Shown one piece after another: positions 33,723-44,945 of a stretch of 64,000 nucleotides of DNA (within the stretch, counting starts at the first letter, position 1; the number at the start of each line of letters is the position of its first letter). Source of the DNA: Panagrolaimus kolymaensis (Eukaryota > Nematoda > Chromadorea > Rhabditida > Panagrolaimidae); NCBI GenBank assembly GCA_028622995.1, contig JAJQJQ010000033.1, positions 310,001-374,000 of the forward strand, written 5' to 3'. The notes below the pieces were generated by a model that did not search any database, was not told the origin of the DNA, and was given only the letters and a program-made list of their open reading frames with translations. The translations under genes were made by a program, and so were the position numbers.

Positions 33723-35121
33723 ATGACTAAAAACACTCCTGAAAGCAAGCGTGACAGCTCTGCTAGTGATAACAACCGTGGTTCTCAAGGTTTGTTTTTA
33801 CGACTTTTTTCTTCTTATATTGATTTTTTGTTTTTAGGTGAACATGGCAGCCATGATGAACATCAAAAAGATCCTGCTCGTGTTGAAGCTGGCAAGAAAG
33901 CTGCTGCTGCTCGATGGAACAAAGATGATCTAAATGGCGACAATGGCGGTGAACACCAAAATAAAGATCAAGGCAATAAGCGCCAAAGCCAAGAACATCA
34001 CAAAGATCCTGCTCGTGTTGAAGCTGGCAAGAAAGCTGCCGAAACTCGCTCTCGTCAACATCGTGATGATGGAAACGATGATCACGAGAAGGATCCAGCT
34101 GCTGTTGAACGTGGAAAGAAGGGTGCTGATGTTCGCTGGCACAATGGTCAACGTCATGGTGATGAACAAGATGGTGGAAACCAAAAGCAAGGTCATGATG
34201 GTAAAGATGATCATGAGAAGGATCCCGCTGCCGTTGAACGTGGAAAGAAAGGTGCCGATGTTCGCTGGCACAATGGTCAACGTCATGGTGATGAACAAGA
34301 TGGTGGAAACCAAAAGCAAGCTCATGATGGCAACGATGATCATGAGAAGGATCCAGCTGCTGTTGAACGTGGAAAGAAGGGTGCTGATGCTCGATGGCAC
34401 AAGGGTCAACAACATGGTGAAGAAGATGGCGAAGATCAAAACAAAGACCAAGGCAATAAGCGCCAAAGTCATGAACACAACAAGGATCCTACTCGTGTTG
34501 AAGCTGGCAAGAAGGCTGCAGAAACTCGCTCTCGTCAACATCATGGTGATGGACACGAAGGTGGAAATCAAAAGCAAGCTCATGAAGATAATGATGATCA
34601 TGACAAGGATCCCGCTGCCGTTGAACGTGGAAAGAAAGGTGCTGATGCTCGTTGGCACAAGAATGACCATGACAATGACGACACCGAACATCAAAAGGAA
34701 AATCAAGATAAGCGTGGACAACACGAAGATCATGAAAAAGACCCTGTGTAAGTTTTATTTTTATAAAGGTTTTCTTTTTTTCATTATCATTTTTATAGTC
34801 GCGTCGCTGCTGCTAAAAAAGCCTGGGAAACTCGTCGTCATCATGAAGCTGAACACAATGAAGAAAAACCTCATGCGAAGAATCCTCGAATTCAAGGTAA
34901 TGCTGCTGGTGATGGTCAACATATCGAAGGAGGTGATGATCATTCAAAACATGTCAAGTAAGCTTTAAATTATTTACTAATATGACAATGACATTTCTTT
35001 TTGTAGCTTGGATCCTCATGGTAAACCTTTCAGCATTCAAATCGACGTCGCCGCTGATTCTGCTCTCAAGGTTACTATCAATGAAGGTGGTCAATCTGAA
35101 GTTGCTCATGGTGATAAGTAA
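33723..35121 (+). CDS. Hydrophilic GKK-repeat protein (bacterial KGG/stress-repeat-like)
   Basis: Exons are 33723-33789, 33838-34747, 34799-34957 and 35007-35121, giving 416 aa in frame. Eight repeats of DPA(A/R)VE(R/A)GKKxAxxRW are joined by His/Asp/Gln/Asn-rich linkers (HGDEQDGGNQKQ); the eighth is degenerate (VRVAAAKKAWETRR). The C-terminus is different and amphipathic (PFSIQIDVAADSALKVTI). There is no signal peptide and no membrane span; the protein should be highly charged and disordered. The GKKxAxxR core resembles the KGG 'stress-induced' repeat of bacterial and fungal small hydrophilic proteins, and the whole composition resembles LEA-like desiccation protectants. Function is not known; a role in stress protection is inference. 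Three introns and an AATAAA at about 35267 mark it as a resident eukaryotic gene. Repeats 3-5 are so alike in DNA that they must be recent copies. Confidence 0.75.
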
Positions 35122-35616
35122 TGAATGTTTTGGTCGTCCTGTTATCTCTTTATGAGACTGCTTTTTTTGTTATGTTATCTCTTGTAACCCGTTTTATTAA
35201 TATTTATTGATTGTTTTCTTTTTTTTATGTTCTGTTTGTTTTGATTTGTGTATAAAGAAATTTTCAATAAAGATTTTATTGCTTAATCGTTTTTACATAG
35301 TGTCTAACAAAATTAGAATTTTCAAATGAGCTTTTATTGCTTTACTTTAGCAGCTTAGGTATTCGATCATTATTTATTATCAACATAAGATAATAAATAC
35401 ATGAGTGGTAATTGGATGTTCTTGAAGCAACAGAAAAGCATTATCATTATTTTAAGAGAAGCAATTTGATAAATGCAAAGAGGTTATAATGCATTTATTC
35501 TCATAGCGAAATTATCCTTGCTTTGCACACGTTGCATCAATATATCGAGATGGTTGATCACCACTTTTTTCAATTGTTACTTATCCCTTTATTGTTTATT
35601 CCTTTTAACAATTTGA
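35122..35616. other. Intergenic region between GKK-repeat gene and COG6
   Basis: 3' UTR of the GKK-repeat gene (CAATAAAG near 35266) and the upstream region of COG6. No coding sequence or RNA gene is seen. Confidence 0.5.
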
Positions 35617-37938
35617 ATGGCAGACGGAGGAAAATCCTTAAAAGCTGAAATTGAGCAACTTGTCAATGCTCAGATCCATAATGATGAAGTAAAGAAAAGA
35701 CTACCTAATTTTAGCTTAAAAAATTATCCTTTTAGAACTTTGCCAATGGAGTTCAATATTTGCAAAGCTTGATTCCTTCATCCATTGAAGAAGAAGAAAA
35801 CTTTGAAGATGGTGATAAACCACGAAGGCTCATTCGCCCTGTTGCAGAAAATCGAAAAGTGCGCGAAGCTTTGGAACAACGAGAAATGGAACTTTTTGAA
35901 AACTTTTCTCAACAATTTGCTCAGGTTTATTGGAAGCATGAAGATTAATATCCATCTTTAACCCTTGATTTTTAGATGAATGATCAGGTTCAAGGTTTTG
36001 TTTCAAAAATTCAATCGATGAATGATATTTGTAATGATTTATCAAATAGAATTCAATCCAATAAAGAAAAGACTCGAGATTTACTTCGTAAAACTTCCAT
36101 TTTACAAACAGAAAAGTTTGTTTTATTTAGCGATTCTAGATAGCAAATATTCACTCTTTTAGAAAACTTTTACAAGCAAAAGAAACTTATTTGAATGAAT
36201 TTTTTGATAAATATTCTTTGCCCGCTGAAGATGAGAAAGCTTTGCATACTTCAAATGGTTTGATTTTTTATAAAATTGATAGGTGAATGAATATATTAAT
36301 TGATGCTATTGTTTATTTTAGATGGAACTATTAATGAAAGCTTTTTCCGAGCTTTTAAAAAATTACTTGAAATTATTGAAAGAGTCGATGAAGCGGTTAA
36401 AGGTGCCCCAGAAAATATCGCATTGTATGTTTTCTAAATTGTGCTTAAAATTTTTCAATCTTTCGTTATTTTAGGACTGAGATTTCAACTAATTTGGAAT
36501 CCAAACGATCTCAAGCTTACAGCGTTCTTTTCTCTTCCATTCAACGTAAGTTTTCTCCTCCTTCTAAACAATTTTTCTTAATATAAAAAATTTTATATGT
36601 AGGTGAATGCCGTTTACTCAATGTTGAATTTCTCGAACTCAAGCCCATCCTTTATCAATCATTTGAAGCTATTCAATGCAAAGAAGAATTGTTTACTGCC
36701 GCTTTGGAAGAATATAGTAATGCTCGACGAGGTTATACCGTGCATGCATTTATTGATGCTTTAACAAAAGGAAATAAAAGCGGAACTCAACGACCTATTG
36801 AACAATCTTCAAATGATAGTTTACGATATATCAATGATATGCTTGCATGGATTCATCAAGAATTGGATATTGAAAGAGAAATGTTATCAACGCTTTTGAA
36901 AAATTGTAAAGCTGAAACTATTAGTGCACTTACAAAGAAAATCTTAGCAACTATCAGTGAAGGACTTTGTCAACCGCTGAAACTTAGAGTTGAGCAATCA
37001 TTAACTCGTGAAACTAACTGCGTTATTTTATATCGACTTTCATCGTTATTTTTATATTATTCGAAAACCTTTGAGCAAGTTTTTTGGTTTACATTTAAGA
37101 TGAATTCCTCTCTTATTTTAGAGCAACATTTGGTGAATCTTCATTGCTTGTTAAATCTCTTCAAGATTTACATGAACTTTCTTCCAATATGTTTTTCTCC
37201 AGCGTTACTTCAACGGTTCATCGAATTCTTAGCAATATGACTGTGCCTGATTATGATCTTCTTCCTGTGAATGCTATCAACCAAACTCTCCTCCTACTTC
37301 GTGATATTTTAGAATCACAAAATGATGGAGCATTTGCAGCTGTAATGGATAAAAAAGATATGTACACTAAAATATTTTCTCATATCCTTGATCCTTTAAA
37401 TCAATCCATTCAATTAGTTTCAAGCAATCTTCATAGTCATTTGGATATTGCAGTTTACATGCTCAATTGTTTAAATGCAATTAAATCGGTTATTGTTCTT
37501 TATCAATACACAGATAACAAATTAGAAATGATTAAAGCTCAAATCGATGCTAATGAAGATGTTCTTGTAAGCGAACAAGCTTCCTCAATTTTAACCAACA
37601 CAGGTTTCGTTGATTTTTATCGTAAAGCTCTGGCTCATCAATCAAATCAAGGACCATTATCAAAGATTCCTGGAATGGAAGCTGAACGAATTGCTGGGGC
37701 TATTGCAATGTTTAATGGATTTTTAGAAAAACCTGAAGGTTTCCAATGTCATCAATGTGCTAAAATTAATTCGGCAAGAAGTCGAGAATCAGTTCAAAAA
37801 AGAACATTTGAAAATGTTGTGTCAGCTTACAATGTTATTTATACAAAAATTATTGATCCTTCTAATGGATATCCAGCAGAAATGAGCCTTAAAACTATTG
37901 AAGAAGTCAATGAAGCTTTAGCGAAAAGCGTTCATTAA
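35617..37938 (+). CDS. cogc-6: Conserved oligomeric Golgi complex subunit 6 (COG6)
   Basis: Eight exons: 35617-35688, 35736-35924, 35976-36115, 36163-36257, 36322-36424, 36475-36545, 36603-37044 and 37122-37938. They give 642 aa, close to human COG6 (about 657). The N-terminal coiled coil has the COG6 pattern LRRKTSILQTE-like (DLLRKTSILQTEKKLLQAKETYLNEFF). Further matches are LKPILYQSFEAI, FTAALEEYSNARRGYTVHAFIDALT, DSLRYINDMLAWIHQELDIERE and, near the C-terminus, LSKIPGMEAERIAGAIAMF. The protein belongs to lobe B of the COG tether, which captures retrograde vesicles at the Golgi and supports glycosylation. The exon 7 donor was set at 37044 because it is the only nearby GT that keeps phase with the last exon; the frame itself stays open to 37078. 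Confidence 0.92.
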
Positions 37939-39151
37939 AAATTTTTATTACCAAAGATATTTTTCATATGAATAATGCAAATATGTAATTTATATGGGTT
38001 TGGGAAAAGGTGCAAAATTGAGATAGAAAGATAATTTATTCAAAATAATTTATATTTTTATGTTGCAAAATGATTTAATAAAATATTTTAATAGGTGAAA
38101 GCGATGGAAACCAACTATGTAATTACAGCTTTACCTTGCCAATGATCGTTATAAAACTATTTTTGATTTTACTAACCAGCTTTAATGGTTTAATTTCAGC
38201 CTACGCGATGTTAAAGTCAAACTTAAAAAACAAAAGCTTTTGAACACATTTAAAGAGGAGGATGAAGAAGCAACTAATCTTCTTCAATGAGAGCAATTGT
38301 ATGTATGCAGAGGGCAATAAAACTTTCAAATAAGCAATATTGTAACAAACCGAACACACTTTTTTTCAAATCCCCATGGAATTGGTTTTTACAAAGATAG
38401 ACAACAAAGTGACGAATGCACAGTTTTTTTTCTTCGTTAAAGTTGGTAAGTATCAAACTTTGATGTCAATGAAATTCAAAAAAAGAAAGCGATTTGCATT
38501 TGTTTTTTTGGTTGATTTGAGGCAATAAAGAAGAGATAGAGAATGGAAGAAGACAAGTATGTTTCCGTTTAATGATAAAAGAATAATTTGACTCCGTTCG
38601 TATTTTTTCTTTTGATCAATTTCCCACTTTCCAACGATGTTACATAAAAAACCTATTTTATTTTTTTTTGCCATTGAATGGATGTAATTCAGTTTTAGGA
38701 AAGTTTTTTTAGTGTGAGTATTGAAGAAAAAGAAGATGTTTATGCATGAATATTATGATGGTTAATGCTTTTTTTGTTGTCATCATAAAGAGCAGAAAGA
38801 AGAGAAGGGTGTTTGAGTCATTTTCATATTAGGAATGAAAAGGAGTGCTTTAGGTTTAAAGTTGAAGGAAAAATCATAAAAAGTTGTTCCAATAACGTAC
38901 TGAAGTCAAATTGGATTCCACTTCACTTGTTTTCTTTTTTGGTGACTATCAAGAGCTTTTCGTTTCATTGTACTAAAATTTTGTTAATCTGGAAATTAAA
39001 GTCACACTTGAAAATAAAAATGTTGCGACTAGAGAGCTCTCCAAAATTGAGTAAGTTATGTATACAAGAAGCACGCGAAGGTTTGTGCTCAAAAATAGGC
39101 AAATATTGATACATATATTCTTTTTATATAACGCGCATTTACAATTTAAAT
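37939..39151. other. Convergent intergenic region
   Basis: 1.2 kb between the stop of COG6 (+) and the stop of the mucin-like gene (-). AT-rich, with polyadenylation-like AATAAA at 38076-38083. Short open frames have biased, low-complexity composition. Nothing else is supported. Confidence 0.45.
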
Positions 39152-39901
39152 TTATTGATGACTTGAAGATTGAAGATTTGTTGTTTGTTGTTGAGAAGCT
39201 TCAGGTACGACTTTAGGTTCACCACGTGCACTTGGAAGATTTGCTCGACGACTTTTCAATAAAGGCACTTCATGTTCGGACAAAATCACTGGCTTTTTAT
39301 GGAAGCGTCGAAGCCAATCATCATAGAAGAGATCACGACGAATAAAACCAACTGCAACGATGATTGGCCAAAAGATAGCTCCAATTGATACGATCTAAAA
39401 TATTGAATCGATTAAAAAAGTGGTATAAGGATGTAATAAAATTTTATAGCTGTACAATGGATCCACTATTTATAGTAAGAATAAACTCACCCATTCAAGA
39501 ATACCCATACTATTATTTGCAACTAGTTTCTTCTTTGGTACATATTTTGTTGCATTTGTAGTTGTCTGAATTTCATTAACAGTAGATGAGATAGTTTCAT
39601 TTTGAGGTGTTGTTTCTTCTTTATCAGGTTTTGTAGATGTGGAAGTTTCACCTTGAGTTGAAGATGGGAAAGGTTCACTTGGAGTTGTAGATGATAATGT
39701 TGTTGTTGGTTCTTTTCCACTAGTTGAAGACGAAGATGATGCATGCGTTGTTGCAGTAGAGGGATCTTTTCCATTAGATCGAATGCTTCGAACTAAAGCA
39801 GAATCATTAAATTGTTCATCAGAGAGTGCTTTTGTTTGAGAACCAATTCCAAAAAAAATCAAGGCGAAAATTAAACATTTTAGGCTGCAACCTTTCATCA
39901 T
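39152..39901 (-). CDS. Ser/Thr-rich single-pass membrane protein (mucin-like), unknown function
   Basis: Exons are 39491-39901 and 39152-39394, giving 217 aa. A signal peptide (MMKGCSLKCLIFALIFFGIG) is followed by a lumenal or extracellular region of about 110 residues dominated by Ser, Thr, Pro and Glu (STATTHASSSSST, TTTLSSTTPSEP), suited to O-glycosylation. A membrane span comes next (GILEWIVSIGAIFWPIIVAVGFI), then a basic juxtamembrane stretch (RRDLFYDDWLRRFHKK) and a short cytoplasmic tail. The single intron splits the membrane span. I do not recognise the family. The start was placed at the first of two adjacent ATGs that directly precede the hydrophobic core; the frame is open further upstream (to 39955), which would add a basic leader and bury the signal peptide. 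Confidence 0.65.
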
Positions 39902-42426
39902 GATTTCTTTTTGAAAGTTTGATTGATTTTTGAAACGCGCGTTTTTTAACTTCAAAGTTTTTTCATTTTTTGATTATGCAGATTTTTTATGTGTTTCCTA
40001 AATTTCATCTTTTTCTTCTCAATAACTTTTCTCACAAAACTTTTTTTAACCTTTTTGTTGAAAATGGGAGCGAAAAAAAGGAAGAAGCTTTCATTTTCGT
40101 CGTTTTTTGCTATGATAAAAAAAGGGGCGAAGAAGGCGACAAAATTAAATTATCCGTGCGCATCGTTTTTGTTGTTGTTGCTCCATTTGGTCGTAGCTTT
40201 CGCTATTGCTCGTCTTGTCTCTTTCCCGATGGCAATGCCGACAGCCATTTGAACGGCAAAAAAATGAAAAAAATAGTTTACTGAAAAAATGCCACCGGTG
40301 TCTGCTACTTTTTTTACTTTACTTTGCTCCTTCAAAGGCACCACTAAAACCCAAAATTATTTGTCAAATTTGACATTTCAAAGGAATTTTGCCGCTCCAT
40401 CTTTTTTACTTATCATTTTTTAAAAGGTATTAAGCTGTCTTTTCTAAATTGCTTCTCATCCATCGGTTGCTTGTTTTCTTTATTGAAATCGTAAAAAGTT
40501 TTTTTTCAGTTGAGTAAATTCAAAGTTGCTTTCCAAAAAAGTGTTTTGTTTTGATTGACTTTCAGATGAAAAGAAGAGAAGAAGCGTCAAAAAGAAGAAA
40601 GAGGACAAAATAGGATGTCACTCAATTCATTGACTCATCAAAATTGAGTCCGTCAAGAAGAAGGCTACTCCTACACAAAATAAAAAACTTCTTTTTTCGT
40701 TTACTGCATCAGAATTTTCCAATTTCCTTTTCATCTTTTGTAAAAGTTATTCAGTTATTTTGTGACGTTTTTTGAGCAAAAAGCAAACCTAAACTTTTCT
40801 TTATGTAAACTTTGATTAAATATTTTCGAAGGAGATATCAGCTAATAAAGATCATCAAAAATGGTCTATTTAGTTTGTTTTGTACTGTAGTTTCAGTTCT
40901 AAAAACAAAACTTAATAAATTGCTGCTTGAAGTCTGATTAAAAACGTAACTATTTCCATTAAAAATTTGAGTGATCAACTTTTCATTCGTTCATATTTTT
41001 TGTTTGTTGCTTTTCGGATCTTTTATTTTATGCATATTTCCAAAAAGTGTCAATGCCTTTTTTTTTTATTGAACCCTAAAAAACTTTTTTATTATTTTAT
41101 TTTTGAAAATACGAAAAACAGATTCTTTTCATTCCATTTTTATGATGGGCAATGTTTTATGAGAGTGGTTTCCTTTTAACACAAGGGTTTTATTTTTTCA
41201 TTTCATCTTCAGAAAGTTGTTGAAAATTTTTGGGTTCATACTTTCCAAAAAATAAATTTAGAAAAAAAGTTATGGTAGAAAATAAGAAAACATAAAGCTT
41301 GGTTTATTTTTTGAATAATTTTCTACCATATCTTTTTGAAAATATTTGAGATATTTTTTGTAACGCTAAAAAACCTATTCTTTCCGATTTTTTCTAACAA
41401 AATTAATATTCAAATTAATTATTTTTATATTTCAAAGCTCAAACCATTTTGGAATGTTTTTGAGATGATGGATGATAAAAACCACTTTGCTTTTATTTCT
41501 GAACAGGCACAAAAAGGAAAAGAAAAATTAGGTTATTTTGTTGTAACAATTGTTTGCCTTTGATTGAAAACCTTTCATTGTTCTCCCTCCGATAATACCG
41601 CAGCAGCTGAGATTGCATTGAGTTAAGGTGGTGGTTGTGTTGGTCAATCGGTCATTTATGATGCGGCGTTAAAGCTCATTAGTCAATATTGGCAATAGAA
41701 GAACATTAATTGAAATTAAAAAATTAATATTTTTTTAAAGGTTTTATTTATGAGCTTTTTCCTAAATCTTTCCATAAACAAGTTTTATTGTTTTTTTCTA
41801 ACGTAACTTTTTTTGGTATTACAATTTATTAAATTTAAAGTCTTTGAGAAACCGAATTTACTTAAATTTTCTTTCATATTACTCAAAAAAATCTCAGTAT
41901 TGGAATTGACTCTCTGTTCTCTTTTCATCGTCAAAAAAGGACTCTGTAAACATAAAATGAAGCTTTTAATGGCTTGCTTGTTTTTTTTTTTTTGTCTACA
42001 CTCACTTACTCATCTTCTCAACAACAAAAAAAGAATGAGAATACATATTTTGACTCAAACAATTTTTTGCTTCTCTGTTTTTTTACATTTTAAAAGCTTT
42101 TCTTTATTTTTTGTAACAGAAAATTGATAAAAACAATTGCGTTTTTTGTGTGTTTTAACACCCTTGAAATTTGATATTCTTTTGATTCCTTAAGATTTAA
42201 GGAATTTTTTCTTTTCATGCTTAAAAATAACCTCAAAAATCATCGAATCTTCACGTTTTGAACTTTCATCATCGGCCGGAAATGGATCATAATAATTTTT
42301 TTTAAGTTTTTTTGCCCAATGCTTTTTTGTCTAAAGTTTAAAGAATATCCAATTTGATAAAGTTGAGAAAAAATTGACTTCTTTTTCATGTCTCTGTTGT
42401 CTTCCAAAAACAAGGATTTAGAACAT

Positions 42427-42625
42427 TTAAAGGAACAAGACTATTTGATGCCTTTTCGAAAATTTCGATACTGGGGCTGGGAGGAAGAGTTGGGGCGGCG
42501 CGTGTTTGAATTACCGTGTCACCTTCTGTCTTACACGGTAATTCAAACACGCGCCGCCCCAACTGTTCCTCCCAGCCCCAGTATCGAAATTTTCGAAAAG
42601 GCATCAAATAGTCTTGTTCCTTTAA
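42427..42625. repeat. Near-perfect 93-bp-arm inverted repeat with TTAA ends (MITE-like)
   Basis: Arms 42427-42519 and 42533-42625 are complementary with one mismatch seen (GGAAGAG against GGAACAG). They are separated by a 13-nt spacer. Both ends read TTAA-AGGAACAAG, as in elements that target TTAA. The arms are far richer in G+C (GGGGCGGCGCGTG) than the surrounding DNA. The mirror frames in the two arms are a by-product of the palindrome, not genes. Confidence 0.9.
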
Positions 42626-44869
42626 GAAAATGGATAATTTTCTATCTTTTGTTGTCTTTTTCTCTTTCTTCCTATAGAAGCCAGCCAACCAGCTGTCATC
42701 AATAAAGCGACAACTTAAAAAATTGCGGCAAATTTCAAACAAACAAAAAAATAAATAAATGAAATTTGCATACATTGAATTTTTTGAAACGGAATAATTT
42801 GGTCTTGTTTTGTCGTGATTTTTAGATACAACAACAACAATAACGAGAAAAGGAAGCAAGCGTTTTTAGCTTTAAAATTGAATTGAATTTAAATTTCTGG
42901 AAATTTTTGTTGTAATATTTATTGTTAGTCACTTTTTTGTATATTAACATATAAAATTATTTTCACTTCAGAATCTGAATCTCTCTGTCTTACTTTAAAA
43001 TTTGGCTCGATATACGTCTCTAATTTTGTGACCTTTTAAACTTTAATTCCCTCGAGAAATTTAGTTTTTACATTTATAAATATTTTTTCCTCAAAAATTT
43101 TTATATCTTCAAAAATGTCTTTGAAAAACATTGGCAGCAGATGTCATGTTGATCTCAATGACAGATCTGAATGCGACGAAATGTCATTGTATCTTCTTTT
43201 TATTTTCATATTTTCCAATTTTGGCACATATAACTTTTTTGATGGACACCAAAACATCCGGAAATTGAAGACCGAAACTAAAACTTATATTATTTTTTTT
43301 TGCTTTTCGTCATCGCTAAAAAAGGCGGCATAGTTTCAACTAAAAAATGAAGAAGTCCGGAAAGAAAAGGAAATTGAGAAGAAGAAAGCAACTATTTTTT
43401 TAAAGCGGACGAGCAGCGCCTCCTCTAAAATGTGAATGGTCAAAAAAAAGCTGCTAAGAATGATTTAACAACGAACGAACAAGAATGTGAACAACCAACT
43501 AAACTTCACAGTTCAGAGCTATCCTTTCATTTTCGAACACGGCTTCTTGTTTTTTTTGTTTTGCTTTGGTGTTGAAAAAAAAAGCGAAAAAAGGAAGATG
43601 CTCCGTTTTTTTCCATTCAGGCAAGTCCGTTCCATTTCAGTTAGTCAGCTTACTTTCAAGGAAATAGAAAAGAATAAGCGAAAAAATGAACGCAGTTGTT
43701 TATTGTTGGATATTCTTTTTAATGTTTTGAGGTTTGATGTTAAGAGTTTAAAAAAATTTGTCAAAGTTTTGATGATATGTATCCACCGAAAAAATAGTTG
43801 TTTTAAGGTTTTTTATGGCACAGTGAAAAGTGGTCAGTTTTCTTTGTTCTTGGTTGGTTGGTTTACTTTTTTTCCAATCCTTTTGTCTTTATTTTTTAAT
43901 CAAAAGCTTTACAGTAAAATTGTGTTATATGTATTTATTTTTTTACTATTTTTTCGCAGTTCGATAACGGTTTTAAAAACAAAAAAGTCTATTACCCCGT
44001 TTTATGACCATTTATCGTCAATTTTTGTTTTTATGAAGCATTTTTCTTTCCTTCAATACTCATCGTTTTTTATCCTTGTTTTTTATGTCTCATCTTGAAG
44101 AGGAAAAAAGAGAGTAAAAAAACTAGAGGGGATCCATTTTGTCGTAATTTGAAGCTTTGTCTATTTCGTATAATACATATTCTTTTGCGTGACACTGCAA
44201 CTTGAAAAAAATGAAGAAAATGGAAAAGTGCTTTTTACACGATAAAATGAAATAGGAAATAAATTTTTCAATTTTTTTTTATTATTAACTCCGGTTTCTT
44301 TCTTGTACAGTCAATTTTTGTTTTATTAAAAGAAGCAGGATGCCCTTTTTATCCTCCTCCATTTTTTCTTTCCTTTATTTTTTCTTTATTATTCTTTTTG
44401 ATCGATCGAACGATGATTGGCATTTGTTTTTTTAATTTATTTATTTGATTGGAGGTCTAAGTGCAACCAGCCATGATGTGTCTATCAAATGTCTCATTAA
44501 TGATAAAAAAAAATAAAAATGGAGGGAAACTTGTGTCAGCATTCAACGAAAAGGAGCTTATCGCTTTCTTTCTTGCGAAAAAGATGATCTTTTAGTTTGA
44601 GAAATGAATTCATGTATGGGTTGTTTTTATTGTAAATTGTTTCAATCCTAGTTCATCACTAAAATTATGTGGGATACCCCCTTTTTAAAGTTCTATTTTT
44701 GATGTAATGAATCATCACATTTTCTTCTTCCTACGTTCTTTTTTTCTTTAAAAAATGAAAAAACCATGAAAAAGTTTAGAAATTTTAAAAATATTTTTCA
44801 AAAATTAGTCTCAGTTTAATTATTTATACCATTTTATAAGGGCATCCAGACATTTGTTGAGCATCATGG

Positions 44870-44945
44870 ACCTATTATAGATTCGAACTTTTGCTTTATG
44901 GTGTATTACGCGTACGTCCTAAACCACTGAGCCATAGAATCCGTT
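44870..44945 (-). other. tRNA-like A/B-box sequence (SINE or tRNA remnant)
   Basis: On the minus strand TGGCTCAGTGG (complement of 44924-44934) is a good A box, and GTTCGAATC (complement of 44880-44888) a good B box, at roughly tRNA spacing. The D and acceptor stems do not pair properly, so it is not a functional tRNA. A tRNA-derived SINE or pseudo-tRNA fits. Confidence 0.4.

Noticed and set aside
33930..34968. Long frames (267 and 344 codons) overlapping the GKK-repeat gene in other frames
   Set aside because: They are shadows of the repeated coding sequence, with low-complexity composition and no independent splice or start support.
36605..37080. COG6 exon 7 extended to the GT at 37079
   Set aside because: That donor leaves phase 0, while the next exon needs phase 2; the GT at 37045 is the one that keeps the COG6 frame.
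42386..42859. Matching open frames on both strands sharing the peptide DYLMPFRKFRYWGWEE
   Set aside because: The shared peptide is produced by the two arms of the perfect inverted repeat at 42427-42625, so neither frame is evidence for a gene.
43487..44098. 203-codon plus-strand open frame in the gene-poor tract
   Set aside because: It begins at a GTG, is dominated by Phe, Lys, Leu and Ser from T/A runs, has no recognisable motif, and lies in DNA with the same composition on all sides.
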